This document shows positions 8,493 to 17,492 of a stretch of 64,000 bases of DNA, piece after piece. The notes under the pieces were generated by a model. That model was not told the origin of the DNA, ran no database searches, and saw only the letters and a list, made by a program, of their open reading frames with translations. Numbering within the stretch: the first letter of the stretch is position 1; the number at the start of each line of letters is the position of its first letter. The stretch lies in contig CAVRCA010000003.1 in NCBI GenBank assembly GCA_963719345.1, positions 558,001-622,000 on the forward strand, given 5' to 3'. Source of the DNA: CAVRCA01 sp963719345. GTDB taxonomy: Bacteria > Pseudomonadota > Alphaproteobacteria > Acetobacterales > Acetobacteraceae. Both the position numbers and the translations under genes were made by a program.

Positions 8493-9056
8493 TTGGACGC
8501 CGCCGCCGCCGAGGTGCGCGCCTGCACCGCCTGCGCCGACCTGCCACTCGGGCCACGGCCGATCCTGCGGGTCTCGACCACGGCACGCCTGCTGATCGCG
8601 AGCCAGGCGCCGGGCGCCAAGGCGCACGGGACGGGCGTGCCGTTCAGCGACGCCTCCGGCGACCGGCTGCGCGCCTGGCTCGGCATGGATCTGGCGACGT
8701 TCCACGACGCCGCCCGCGTCGCGATCCTGCCGATGGGGTTCTGCTATCCTGGCCGGCTTCCGAACGGCGGCGATGCACCACCGCGCCCGCAATGCGCCCA
8801 CCTCTGGCGCACACGCCTGCTGTCTCTGATGCCGCAACTCCGCCTCACCCTGCTGATCGGCGGCTACGCGCAGGCATATGTGTTGGGACCCGGCGCGGTC
8901 GGCGAGCGCGTGCGGGACTGGCGGGCGCACCTGCCGCGCATGTTTCCCCTCCCGCATCCATCCTGGCGCACGGCCGCCTGGGAAAAACAAAATCCGTGGT
9001 TCGGCGCGGACGTGCTGCCAACGCTGCGTCGGCTGGTCGAGCAGACGCTGCAATGA
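8493..9056 (+). CDS. Uracil-DNA glycosylase family protein
   Basis: Protein of 187 aa resembling the uracil-DNA glycosylase superfamily. An N-terminal Cys pair (CTACADLPLGPRP) is followed by LLIASQAPGAKAHGTGVPFSD, which matches the GEAPG-type catalytic loop, then a LLIGGYAQAYVLG strand and LPHPSWR, matching the HPSP-type loop. A TTG start at 8493 is chosen because the longer in-frame ATG at 8421 would translate the intergenic palindrome at 8442-8485; a GTG at 8513 is also possible. Enzymatic specificity is uncertain. Confidence 0.75.
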   Translation: MDAAAAEVRACTACADLPLGPRPILRVSTTARLLIASQAPGAKAHGTGVPFSDASGDRLRAWLGMDLATFHDAARVAILPMGFCYPGRLPNGGDAPPRPQCAHLWRTRLLSLMPQLRLTLLIGGYAQAYVLGPGAVGERVRDWRAHLPRMFPLPHPSWRTAAWEKQNPWFGADVLPTLRRLVEQTLQ

Positions 9057-9062
9057 GAAAGG

Positions 9063-9473
9063 TCAGTCCATCTCCGCCTCGATCGCCTCGATATCGGGAT
9101 CGCTGAACCCGAAATGATGGGCGATCTCGTGCACCAGCACCGCCCGGACGAGATGGTACAGGTCCTCGTTGGTCTCGACCCACTCGAGCAGGATCGGTTG
9201 ACGATACAGGAAAATCAGGTTGGGCGGCCGGGCGATGTCGTCGACGCTGCGCTGGGTGAGCGGCGTACCGGAGTACAGCCCCGTCAGGTCCCAGGGCGAT
9301 TCGATGCCGAGGTCGCGCAGCGTCTCGTCGTCCGGCATCTCCTCCACGGCGAGGCCGACATCGCCAACGTGCCGAGCCAGCCGGGGCGGGATGGCGCTCA
9401 ACGCGTGCTCGGCAAGGCCGGCGATATCCTCGGCGCTGGGCGGCCGCCCGGGGCCGCGAGGGTTGTCATTCAT
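9063..9473 (-). CDS. Zincin-like metallopeptidase family protein
   Basis: 136-aa protein with the zinc-binding motif HEIAHHFG starting at His115, followed by FSDPDI. The upstream stretch LTGLYSGTPLTQRS and the pattern IFLYRQP.LLEW match the small zincin family I know as PF06262. A role in proteolysis is inferred only from the motif. It is divergent from the pterin dehydratase gene with 14 bases between the starts, and convergent with the glycosylase gene. Confidence 0.87.
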   Translation of the reverse strand: MNDNPRGPGRPPSAEDIAGLAEHALSAIPPRLARHVGDVGLAVEEMPDDETLRDLGIESPWDLTGLYSGTPLTQRSVDDIARPPNLIFLYRQPILLEWVETNEDLYHLVRAVLVHEIAHHFGFSDPDIEAIEAEMD

Positions 9474-9487
9474 GAAGGAGGCACCGG

Positions 9488-9778
9488 ATGACTAGCCAAC
9501 TGACGGACGCGGAACGCGCTGGGCTCGGCGAGGCATTGCCGGATTGGACGCGCCTGCCCGACCGCGACGCGATCGGGCGCAGCTTCCGCTTCGCGGATTT
9601 CGGCGCTGCATGGGGTTTCATGAGCCGGGTGGCGCTGCTGGCGGAAAAACACGACCATCATCCCGAGTGGTCCAACGTCTGGAACCGCGTCGAGATCGTG
9701 CTGACGACGCATGACGCGGGCGGCCTGAGTGCGAAGGATATCAAGCTGGCCCAGGCGATCGACAAACTGACGAGCTGA
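9488..9778 (+). CDS. phhB: 4a-hydroxytetrahydrobiopterin dehydratase (pterin-4a-carbinolamine dehydratase)
   Basis: 96-aa protein of the PCD/DCoH family, which dehydrates 4a-hydroxytetrahydrobiopterin during aromatic amino acid hydroxylation. The family signature HDHHPEWSNVWNRVEIVLTT is complete and contains the active-site histidines. No phenylalanine hydroxylase gene lies nearby, so its partner would be elsewhere. An AAGGAGGCACCGG ribosome site precedes the ATG. Confidence 0.94.
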   Translation: MTSQLTDAERAGLGEALPDWTRLPDRDAIGRSFRFADFGAAWGFMSRVALLAEKHDHHPEWSNVWNRVEIVLTTHDAGGLSAKDIKLAQAIDKLTS

Positions 9779-9799
9779 CGTTCACGCAGCTGTCGCTCC

Positions 9800-10222
9800 T
9801 CAATGCACGAATAGCTGCCCGGCGAGCCGCTCCAGGGTGGTCTGGGCGAGCACGGCGTGCAACGCCTCTTCGGCGCAGCTGAACGCCCTGCCGAGCACCG
9901 GCCGAACACCGCGCCCGATGGGGCAGCGCAGATTGGGAGAGCTGTGGATCGGCAGCAATCCCTGCGCGCGGGCGCCGTTCACCGCCTGCCAGATGTCCTC
10001 GAGCGTGATGTGACAGGGTTCGCGCGCCAGCTCCGCCCCGCCCACTCCGCGGCGGACCCGGATCAGCCCGGCCCGGGACAGCTGGCCGGCGATCCGCCGC
10101 ACCACCACCGGATTGGTGTTGACGCTCTCCGCAAGCCGCAGACTGGTGCTCGGGCCAAGACCCTGGTCCGCGGCGAGATACATCAGGATGTGCGTAGCGA
10201 CGGCGAACCGCGTGGCGACCAT
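9800..10222 (-). CDS. Rrf2 family transcriptional regulator
   Basis: 140-aa winged-helix regulator. The N-terminal HTH spans roughly residues 1-65 (MVATRFAVATHILMYLA through RRIAGQLSRAGLIRVRRG). Only two cysteines are present and they do not form the three-Cys Fe-S cluster of IscR/RirA/NsrR; it resembles the cluster-free YwnA-type branch. The ATG at 10222 was chosen because the 24 upstream in-frame residues look non-homologous. Targets are unknown. Confidence 0.85.
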   Translation of the reverse strand: MVATRFAVATHILMYLAADQGLGPSTSLRLAESVNTNPVVVRRIAGQLSRAGLIRVRRGVGGAELAREPCHITLEDIWQAVNGARAQGLLPIHSSPNLRCPIGRGVRPVLGRAFSCAEEALHAVLAQTTLERLAGQLFVH

Positions 10223-10311
10223 CCCGTCATAAGTGCGCGGTCGCTTCCGGGTTCCAGCCTTTCTGCAATCGCGGCATGGCACCCTCGAGTGCATCGCTCT
10301 AGGCTGCCGCC

Positions 10312-10794
10312 GTGGAGATCAGCGTGCCCGACATCGCGCCCATGGACATCGCGCTGATGGTGCGACGCAGCGCGGCGCGGCTGTGCGCGGCGCTGGCCTG
10401 GGCGGCGCTGCACGAGGTGCCGCTGCCGAACGGGCGGCGGGCCGACATTCTGGCACTGCGCGGCGACGGCGGTTTTGTCTGCATCGAGGTCAAGTCGGGG
10501 CCGCGCGACTTTCTCACCGACCAGAAATGGCCGGCCTACCGCGACTATTGCGATACGCTGTATTTCGCGGTGGACGTTGCCTTCCCACAGGCGCTGCTGC
10601 CCGAGACGGTCGGCCTGATCGTCGCCGACCCGACAGGGGCCGAAATCCTGCGCGAGCCCCCCGTCCACGCGCTGGCACCGGCCCGCCGCCGCGCGCTGTT
10701 GCAGCGATTCGCCACGCTGGCCGCCGAGCGGCTCACCGCCGTCGAGGACCCGCTGGGCTTCGCGGCGCGCCGGGCGGCGCTGCGGGTGGAATAG
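10312..10794 (+). CDS. mmcB: MmcB family DNA repair protein
   Basis: 160-aa protein of the MmcB family, which in Caulobacter is an SOS-associated repair nuclease-like protein. The PD-(D/E)xK-like core is visible: RRADILAL with Asp, then FVCIEVKSGPRDFLTDQKW containing the E-V-K element. It is convergent with hldE, with 4 bases between the stops. The family is well conserved in alphaproteobacteria. The start is the first ATG-like codon (GTG) before a conserved MDIALMVRRSAARL. Confidence 0.87.
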   Translation: MEISVPDIAPMDIALMVRRSAARLCAALAWAALHEVPLPNGRRADILALRGDGGFVCIEVKSGPRDFLTDQKWPAYRDYCDTLYFAVDVAFPQALLPETVGLIVADPTGAEILREPPVHALAPARRRALLQRFATLAAERLTAVEDPLGFAARRAALRVE

Positions 10795-10798
10795 CGCG

Positions 10799-12328
10799 TC
10801 AGCCGCGCAGGCGTGCCACCGTGGCGGTGGTGGAGTGGCCCGGCACGAGTTCGGCCAGCATGACCCGGCCGCCCCAGCCCTGTACCAAGTCGGCGCCCAC
10901 GACGGTCTCCACCGAATAGTCGGCCCCTTTGACCAGCAGCTCCGGCCGGATCGCGCGGATCAGCTCGATCGGGGTCTCCTCGTCGAACACCACGACGAGG
11001 TCGACGCAGGCGAGGCTGGCCAGCACCGCCGCCCGCGCCGCCTCCTGCTGGACCGGGCGAGTCGGCCCCTTCAGCCGCCGCACGCTGGCGTCGCTGTTCA
11101 GGCCGACCACCAGCCGGTCGCACGCGGCGCGCGCCTGTTCCAGCAGGTGGATGTGGCCCGGATGCAGCAGATCGAAGCAGCCGTTGGTGAACCCGGTGCG
11201 GTAGTTCTTGCGCCGCCAGCGCTCCACCTGCTCGGCCGCCGCCTCGCGCGTCATGACCTTGCGCAACGCGCCGCCCTGCGGGCTGATGGCGGCCAGGAGT
11301 TCGGTCTCGCGGGCGACCGCGGTGCCGATCTTGCCGACCACCACCCCGGCGGCGACGTTGGCGAGCCGCACCGCGACCGGCAACTCGAGGCCGCCGGCCA
11401 GCCCGGCGGCAAGGGTCGCCACCACCGTGTCCCCCGCACCGGAGACGTCGAACACCTCCTTGGCCTCCGCCGGGAAATGGTGGGTGCCGTGCTCGTCGAG
11501 CAGGGTCATGCCGTCTTCCGAGCGGGTGACCAGCACGGCGCCAAAGCCGTGCGCCGAGCGCAGCACCCGCGCGGCGGCGTCGATCTCCGCCTCCGTGCCG
11601 ATCGGCATACCGGTCGCGTCCGCGAGTTCGCGGCGATTCGGGGTGATGATGTCGGCCCCGGCATAGCGCGAGTAGTCGTGCCCCTTGGGGTCGACGATCA
11701 CCGTCCGGCCCACCCGGTGCGCCGCCTCGATCAACTGTCCGGCCACCGCTCCCGCCAACAGGCCCTTGCCGTAGTCCGACAGCACCGTGACGCTGGTGGC
11801 CGCCATGCCGTCGTGGGCGATCCGCAACAGCCGCTCGGCGAGCTTCGGCTGAATGGCCCGCGCGTCCTCCTGGTCGGCCCGCAATAGCTGCTGGCCGGCG
11901 GCGACGTAGCGGGTCTTCACGGTCGTTGCGCGACCGCTCTGGACGAGCAACCACGGTTCGACGCCTGGCTGCCCGCCGACCAACCCGGTCAGATCCGACC
12001 CGGCCTGGTCGTCGCCGACCACGGCGATGAAGGCGACGGCGGCGCCGAGCGCCGTCAGGTTGCGGACCACGTTGCCCGCCCCGCCGGGCATCGCGGTCTC
12101 CCGTTCAACCTTCAGGATCGGCACCGGCGCTTCCGGGCTGATCCGTTCGACCTCGCCGTAGGCGTAACGGTCCAGCATGACATCGCCGACGACCAGCACG
12201 CTGGTCCGCGACAGGCGATGGACGGCTGCCACAAGGTCCGACGGGTCCTCTTCGCGCCGGGGGTCGCCGCCGATCGGAATGATGTTCATGAAGTTGCCGT
12301 AACCGCTCGCCTGCCTTGTTGCAAGCAT
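10799..12328 (-). CDS. hldE: Bifunctional D-glycero-beta-D-manno-heptose-7-phosphate kinase / adenylyltransferase
   Basis: Bifunctional enzyme (509 aa) for ADP-heptose synthesis feeding LPS inner core. The N-terminal PfkB-type kinase domain covers about residues 1-345, with PGGAGNVVRNL and the anion-hole DVSGAGDTVVATLAAG. The C-terminal nucleotidyltransferase starts near FTNGCFDLLHPGHIHLL, with the HxGH motif as HPGH, and ends in a VARLRG tail. AGAGGCAGGCG precedes the chosen ATG; an internal ATG at 12289 is also possible. Full length and both active sites indicate a working enzyme. Confidence 0.94.
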   Translation of the reverse strand: MLATRQASGYGNFMNIIPIGGDPRREEDPSDLVAAVHRLSRTSVLVVGDVMLDRYAYGEVERISPEAPVPILKVERETAMPGGAGNVVRNLTALGAAVAFIAVVGDDQAGSDLTGLVGGQPGVEPWLLVQSGRATTVKTRYVAAGQQLLRADQEDARAIQPKLAERLLRIAHDGMAATSVTVLSDYGKGLLAGAVAGQLIEAAHRVGRTVIVDPKGHDYSRYAGADIITPNRRELADATGMPIGTEAEIDAAARVLRSAHGFGAVLVTRSEDGMTLLDEHGTHHFPAEAKEVFDVSGAGDTVVATLAAGLAGGLELPVAVRLANVAAGVVVGKIGTAVARETELLAAISPQGGALRKVMTREAAAEQVERWRRKNYRTGFTNGCFDLLHPGHIHLLEQARAACDRLVVGLNSDASVRRLKGPTRPVQQEAARAAVLASLACVDLVVVFDEETPIELIRAIRPELLVKGADYSVETVVGADLVQGWGGRVMLAELVPGHSTTATVARLRG

Positions 12329-12806
12329 CGCCTGCCTCTTGTCCCAGAAGGGTGTTCGATCACGATCTTCGGTTGCAAAAGCGGTCGCCTACGCCCGTCG
12401 AGCAGCCCGCTTGCGGAGCAAACGTCACCCGCTTGCCGGAGCAACGATGGCCGGGCCAGGCGCCCGAAGTGTCGCGACGGCAAGCGACGGGTGGCGCCCG
12501 AACGACCCCGGCCGCGCGTTTGCCGGCTACCTAGGGTTGCGGCGGGACGCTTTCAGTCGTCAGAATACACAACTTTAACGTGCAGATACTGCAAGGCTGA
12601 TGGCCTGCTCATGGTCGGTTGCCGCCTTGTCACTAATGTCCGGCCCAAGCCAAATACTTAGATTGCTTGCCGCCGTGTTCCGCCAATTTTCTCAGTATTA
12701 ATCTTCATAAATTCTCTATTGATTCCGCTGAATAAACCAGGTTGATTGCCCAGCAGCCGCTTGGTCTTGCGCCGTCGGCGCCAATATTGATCGTGGGGAT
12801 TTGAAA
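12329..12806 (+). other. 478-base non-coding stretch upstream of the RTX-like gene
   Basis: No convincing gene is visible on either strand. The last 250 bases are clearly more AT-rich than the surroundings, with TATTAATCTTCATAAATTC near 12700, so this is the likely promoter and leader region of the secreted-protein genes that follow. I could not pick one promoter with confidence. Confidence 0.5.
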
Positions 12807-13916
12807 ATGGCTGTAGTAACGGTGTCCGGCGCGAACGGAAGCACGGTTGCGCTCACCTACACGTCCGCTGATAACGCAGCTCTCGCCCAGCAACTGGCCG
12901 CGGTGATCAACCAAGGGGTGGCGAACGGCACGATCCTGCCGGTCGACGACACCAGCGACACCGTCCCGAACGTCCCGGCCGGCCACACAGGCCAATACGT
13001 GCAGACCCTGCCGGGAGTGGCGCCGCCGCTGCCGGCCGGCTACGCCGACATCGTCAACAGCGCGCCGGTGGCGGTGATCTACGGTTCGGGCGCCCAGAAC
13101 CAGACGGTGCTTGCAGGCGATCGCAACAACCTCGTGTTCGATCCGATGGGCGGGTCGGGGACGGTCGTCGCCGGGAACGGCACCAACGCGATCTTCATCC
13201 CGGGCGATGACCCGGGCGCGTGGTCGATCCACGTCGGTGACGGGCGAAACGTCATCGCCGCCGGCGGCAGCGGCAGCGAGACCATCTCAAGCGGCACCGG
13301 CCACAACTCCATCCTGCTCGGCAGCGGCCAGTACGATGTGACGCTACGCGGCACCGACAGCGTGACCGCCGCTCAGGGCAGCGAGACGATCCACGCCGGC
13401 ACGGCGAGCAAGACCCTCGTGCTGGGGGGCGCCAGCCACCTCGATTTCATCGGCGGCAGCGGCAGCGCCACGGTGTTCGGCGGGACCGGCAGCGCCACCC
13501 TGCAAGGCGGCAGCGGCACCAGCGTGCTGCACGGCGGCGCGGCCGGCAACAACGTGATCGACGGCGGCAGCGGCTACGCGACCCTGTTTGGCGGCGGCAA
13601 CAACGACAGCCTGTCGGCCCAGGGATCGCTCGCGCAGACCCTGGTAGCCGGCCCTGGCAACGAAACCCTGTCGGGCGCGGCCTCGACCGGCGCGGACCGG
13701 TTCACCTTCACCCATTACGGCGCGCCGCGGGCCGACCTGGTGGTCGGCTTCACGACGACCGACAAGATCACTCTGCAGGGCTACGGCCCGGGCGCCGTGG
13801 GCAACGCGCTTGCCTCGGCGGTGGTCACCGGCGGCTCGACGACGATCACCCTGTCGGACAGCACGACGGTCACGTTCGAGAACTTCACCAGCCTCAAGCA
13901 CAGTAATTTCACCTGA
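12807..13916 (+). CDS. Glycine-rich RTX-like repeat protein, probably secreted by a type I system
   Basis: 369-aa low-complexity protein. Residues about 90-290 hold degenerate glycine repeats of the type GGSGSATVFGGTGSATLQGG; they keep the RTX beta-roll spacing but mostly lack the calcium-binding aspartates. The C-terminus reads TTITLSDSTTVTFENFTSL, a pattern I recognise from C-terminal ends of type I-secreted proteins in Acetobacteraceae and Methylobacterium. There is no N-terminal signal peptide. GGGGATTTGAAA precedes the ATG. It is 37 bases upstream of the Hint-domain gene and probably cotranscribed. No export genes are in the window. Confidence 0.75.
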   Translation: MAVVTVSGANGSTVALTYTSADNAALAQQLAAVINQGVANGTILPVDDTSDTVPNVPAGHTGQYVQTLPGVAPPLPAGYADIVNSAPVAVIYGSGAQNQTVLAGDRNNLVFDPMGGSGTVVAGNGTNAIFIPGDDPGAWSIHVGDGRNVIAAGGSGSETISSGTGHNSILLGSGQYDVTLRGTDSVTAAQGSETIHAGTASKTLVLGGASHLDFIGGSGSATVFGGTGSATLQGGSGTSVLHGGAAGNNVIDGGSGYATLFGGGNNDSLSAQGSLAQTLVAGPGNETLSGAASTGADRFTFTHYGAPRADLVVGFTTTDKITLQGYGPGAVGNALASAVVTGGSTTITLSDSTTVTFENFTSLKHSNFT

Positions 13917-13953
13917 TCCGCCAAGTCGCGGACCGATTGTTAGGACATAGCGC

Positions 13954-15438
13954 ATGACCGTCGCCTCCGTTGTCACCGCTCTCAACAACATCGACATCTC
14001 GAGCAACGATGTGGCGACTGTCAGCGCCATCCAGATTTCGAGCAGCGTCTGGAAGGTCACCGGCCAGTCGCAGTGGCAAGGGACCCAATCCTCGGCCTGG
14101 GCATTCAAGGGCGGCAACAGCACCGCAGGCACGCTGAACGCCTCCAGCGTCAGCTCGACCGGGGTGCAGACCTCCCTCGGCGCCATGACGGTGCTCGCCT
14201 ACAACGGCACGACGGCACTGCTCGGGGCGGGACAGGCGACCAAGGGCATCTACAGCACCTACTACCTCGTTTCCGATAGCAGCCTGAAGTCGGCGCCAAG
14301 CTACCCCGTCACCCTGCCGAGCAGCGGCCCGTACACTGCGCCTTCCAGCGTGACCCCGCCCTGTTTCGTCGCCGGGACGCGCATCCGCACGCAGCGCGGG
14401 GACGTCGCCGTCGAGGCGCTGGCGGTCGGTGATCAGGTCGCGGTGCTCGACGCGCCCGGTTTCCGCCCCGTGGTCTGGATCGGCCGGCGCGAGGTCACGC
14501 CGGCCTCCCATCCGAACCCCGAGTTGGTGCGACCGATCCGCATCACGCGGGAGGCCATCGGGCCGGGCGCCCCGTCGCGCGACCTGCTCGTCTCGGCCGA
14601 CCACGCGATCTATGTCGATCGGTCGATCGACGCCGACCCGCCGGGCCGGCCGGACGGCATGCTGGTCCCTGCGCGGATGCTGGTAAACGGCGCCAGCATC
14701 GTGCCGGAACCGGTGTCGCGCCCGGTCACCTACTACCATGTCGAGCTCGACGCCCACGCCGTGCTGTTCGCGGACGGGGTGGCCTCGGAAAGCTATCTCG
14801 ACACGGGCAACCGCGCGAGCTTCGCGGCGGCGAATGGGACGACCCTGCTGCATCCCGCTTTCGATGCGCGCCAGGACGTGCGGGCCGCGGGCTCCTGCGT
14901 TCCCTTCGTCACGGCGCCCGAGGCGGTCGAGCCGGTCTGGGCAAGGCTCGCGGCCCGCGCCGAGGCGCTCGGTTGGAGCCGCCCGCAGCCCGGCGTCACT
15001 ACCGATCCGGCGTTGCGCGTGCGCATCGGCGAGCGGGAGATCCGCCCAACCCTCAGCGAACCGGACCGCGCGATCTTCACACTGCCGCATGATGCCGGCG
15101 AGATCCGCCTGCTGTCGCGGGCGAGCACTCCGGCCGAGCTGCGGCCCTGGCTCGATGACCGGCGCACACTCGGGGTCTGCGTCGCCCGCCTGCTGGTCCG
15201 CGATGCCACCCTGCTGACCGATATCGCCCTCGACCACCCCGCCCTCGCGCGCGGCTGGTGGGATCGCGAGTTGCGGGGTACCTCCGCATGGCGCTGGACT
15301 GACGGCGATGCGACCATCGTTCTGCCGCCGGGGAGCGGGCAGGCGCGCATCCTGGAAATCAGGCTCGCCGCCAGCGGGACCTATCTCGCCGAGGCGCCAG
15401 CCACCAGCCTGGCGGCCTACGACGGGCAAGCCGCCTAG
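13954..15438 (+). CDS. Hint-domain (Hedgehog/intein-like) protein
   Basis: 494-aa protein with an N-terminal Ser/Thr/Gly-rich beta region (about residues 1-130) and a Hint domain starting at Cys137 in PPCFVAGTRIRTQRGDVAVE. This is the usual C-F-x-x-G-T-x-I opening of the Hint_2 family, followed by VEALAVGDQVAVLD and the DLLVSADHAIYVD block that carries the conserved His. Hint domains can cleave at their own N-terminal Cys, which would release the first 136 residues; whether this one does is unknown. The remaining 200 residues are a conserved-looking region without a named function. Follows the RTX-like gene. Confidence 0.85.
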   Translation: MTVASVVTALNNIDISSNDVATVSAIQISSSVWKVTGQSQWQGTQSSAWAFKGGNSTAGTLNASSVSSTGVQTSLGAMTVLAYNGTTALLGAGQATKGIYSTYYLVSDSSLKSAPSYPVTLPSSGPYTAPSSVTPPCFVAGTRIRTQRGDVAVEALAVGDQVAVLDAPGFRPVVWIGRREVTPASHPNPELVRPIRITREAIGPGAPSRDLLVSADHAIYVDRSIDADPPGRPDGMLVPARMLVNGASIVPEPVSRPVTYYHVELDAHAVLFADGVASESYLDTGNRASFAAANGTTLLHPAFDARQDVRAAGSCVPFVTAPEAVEPVWARLAARAEALGWSRPQPGVTTDPALRVRIGEREIRPTLSEPDRAIFTLPHDAGEIRLLSRASTPAELRPWLDDRRTLGVCVARLLVRDATLLTDIALDHPALARGWWDRELRGTSAWRWTDGDATIVLPPGSGQARILEIRLAASGTYLAEAPATSLAAYDGQAA

Positions 15439-15618
15439 CGCGCGGTCCGGTCAGCGCGACCGCTCGTGCTGGCCGGGCCAGGGCGTGCTGGCCGGGCCGG
15501 CGACCGTCGCCCTCGGCATGTCGCAGCGCGCATATCGTTGACCGGCTTGGACGGGAACTTCTTGCGGTGATCTTCACCCTGGAGTAAACGACTGCCACGC
15601 TATCGTAGGTTCCCTTTG

Positions 15619-16071
15619 ATGCAAGCTGGACTTCCTTCCGACTGTGCCAAGTCTGATTTGGTGCAGTCCGAGTCTCCCGTTTCCGCCGCTGCCGGGAACG
15701 GCGCCACGATCGTCCCGTTCCCCGTCCCGTCCTGGGGCCCCCGCCGGCTAAGCCCGCAGGACAGGGCCGAGGCGTTCGCCTGGGAGCGGGTGATGTGTCG
15801 GACCGGCTACGCGCAGGTCAGTCTGGAAGAAGCGGAGGGCAGTCGGTCGGCCGATCGGCTGATCGTCTACCACGGCGAGGAACTCTGGATAGCGCAGGGC
15901 GTCGCGCGGCCGGCCCGGCGGTTCGGCCTGTGGCACTGCGCCAGCGGCGTGAAGGTCGGTGATTTCGTCTCCGTGTGGACGGCCCTCGAGGCGATCCCGC
16001 TCGGCCTCGCCCGCAGCGCGCCCGCCCTGCAAGGGGCGGGCTGGATGCCGCAGCGCGCCGCCTCGTTCTAG
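15619..16071 (+). CDS. Hypothetical protein downstream of the Hint-domain gene
   Basis: 150-aa protein I do not recognise. It has no signal peptide or membrane segment. The N-terminal 45 residues are low-complexity; the centre (LSPQDRAEAFAWERVMCRTG, then DRLIVYHGEELWIAQGV) looks like a compact folded domain with many Trp residues. The third-position GC pattern is like neighbouring genes, supporting that it is coding. It lies 180 bases after the Hint gene, so a link to that cluster is possible but not shown. A TTG just before the ATG is an alternative start. Confidence 0.65.
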   Translation: MQAGLPSDCAKSDLVQSESPVSAAAGNGATIVPFPVPSWGPRRLSPQDRAEAFAWERVMCRTGYAQVSLEEAEGSRSADRLIVYHGEELWIAQGVARPARRFGLWHCASGVKVGDFVSVWTALEAIPLGLARSAPALQGAGWMPQRAASF

Positions 16072-16294
16072 CAGCGAGGAAGCCCAACCCCGCCCCTTTC
16101 ACGCGGCTTGGCGAGGGCGAGCTGCGCTCGTCTGGCGGCCGCGCGATCGTCCTAAAGGGTGCGACCGCGCCGCCGGAAGCGGGTCGTTTGACTTGCGGCG
16201 GTGCAGCGGCCAATCATTCCTATTGCCCGGAACCGGCCGCGACAGGTCGTGGCGCGGGGCTTGGGCATTGGACCGTCAAGGATCGCCACAGGCC

Positions 16295-17492
16295 ATGATT
16301 TCCGCCCTGATGCCGAACTACAACCGCGCCGAGCTCGCCTTCGAGCACGGCCAAGGCGCCTGGCTGTGGACGGTGGACGGCCGACGATTCCTCGATTTCG
16401 GTGCCGGCATCGCGACCTCCTCGGTCGGCCACAACAATCCCCACCTCGTGGGCGCGATCGCCGCGCAGGCTGCCAAGGTCATGCACGTCTCCAACCTCTA
16501 CCGCATCCCGCAGGCCGAGCGGCTGGCGCAGCGGCTGGTCGAGCGCTCGTTCGCCGACAGCGTGTTCTTCTGCAACTCGGGCGCCGAGGCGAACGAGGGC
16601 ATGATCAAGATGATCCGCCGCGCCATGGCGATGACCGGCAAGCCGGAGCGGGTGCGCATCATCTGCTTCGAGGGGGCGTTCCACGGCCGCACCCTGGCGA
16701 CCCTGGCCGCCACCGGCAACGCGCACTACCTCGAAGGCTTCGGCCCGCTGGTCGAAGGCTTCGACCACGTACCGTTCAACAACCTGAACGCCTTGCGTGC
16801 CGCGATCGGCCCGACGACCGCCGGCGTCGTCGTCGAGCCGGTGCAGGGCGAGGGCGGCATCCGGCCGGCCGATCCCGACTTCCTGCGCGGCCTGCGCGCC
16901 GCCTGCGACGAGTTCGGCATCATCTTCGGGATGGACGAGGTGCAGTCCGGGATGGGGCGCACGGGCAAATTGTTCGCGCATGAGTGGGCGGGCATCGAAC
17001 CCGACGTGATGTCGGCCGCCAAGGGTATCGGCGGCGGCTTCCCGCTCGGGGCCGTGCTGGCCAAGGAGTCCATCGCGCGTCATCTCGTGCCGGGCACGCA
17101 CGGCACGACCTATGGCGGCAATCCGCTCGCCTGTGCCGCCGGCAATGCGGTGCTCGACGTGCTGCTGGCGCCCGGTTTTCTCGACTCGCGTCGTCGCGAA
17201 GGGCAAGCGGCTGCGCGCCGGGTTGGAGGACGTCGCGCGGGAAAACCCCTCGGTGTTCGCCGAGGTGCGCGGCCAGGGCCTGCTGCTCGGCATGAAGTGC
17301 GCGATTCCGGTTGGCGAGGTGCTGTCGGCCGCCATCGCGGAGGGTTTGCTGCCGATCACCGCAGGCGAGAACGTGCTGCGTCTGGCGCCGCCGCTGGTCG
17401 TCACCGAGGCCGAGTGCGACGAGGCGGTGGACATGCTGCGCCGCGCCGGCCGCCGCGCCCAGCCGAGTGCGGCCAAGGCCGCCGCGAAATGA
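16295..17492 (+). pseudogene. argD: Acetylornithine aminotransferase, one frameshift near 17186
   Basis: Class III PLP-dependent aminotransferase of arginine biosynthesis (N-acetylglutamate semialdehyde to N-acetylornithine). It shows FCNSGAEANEGMIK at residue 93, GAFHGRTLATLAATG at 127 and the PLP-lysine region SAAKGIGGGFPLG with Lys243. The frame breaks after DVLLAPGFLD, and the C-terminal part (RVVAKGKRLRAGLEDVAREN to AAKAAAK) continues in another frame. Removing one base near 17186 restores a 398-aa protein of normal length. The stop overlaps argF as ATGA. An essential-type gene broken by one base suggests a sequence error. Confidence 0.9.

Noticed and set aside
12218..12661. Plus-strand open frames in the hldE/RTX-like gap
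   Set aside because: Cys/Arg-rich translation without conserved pattern; no ribosome-binding site.
14362..15438. Intein
   Set aside because: The Hint domain has no C-extein or terminal HN-C/S junction and the host is not a split housekeeping protein.
16180..16240. Promoter TTGACT upstream of argD
   Set aside because: No acceptable -10 hexamer at 16-18 bases; the nearest TATTGC is 27 bases away.
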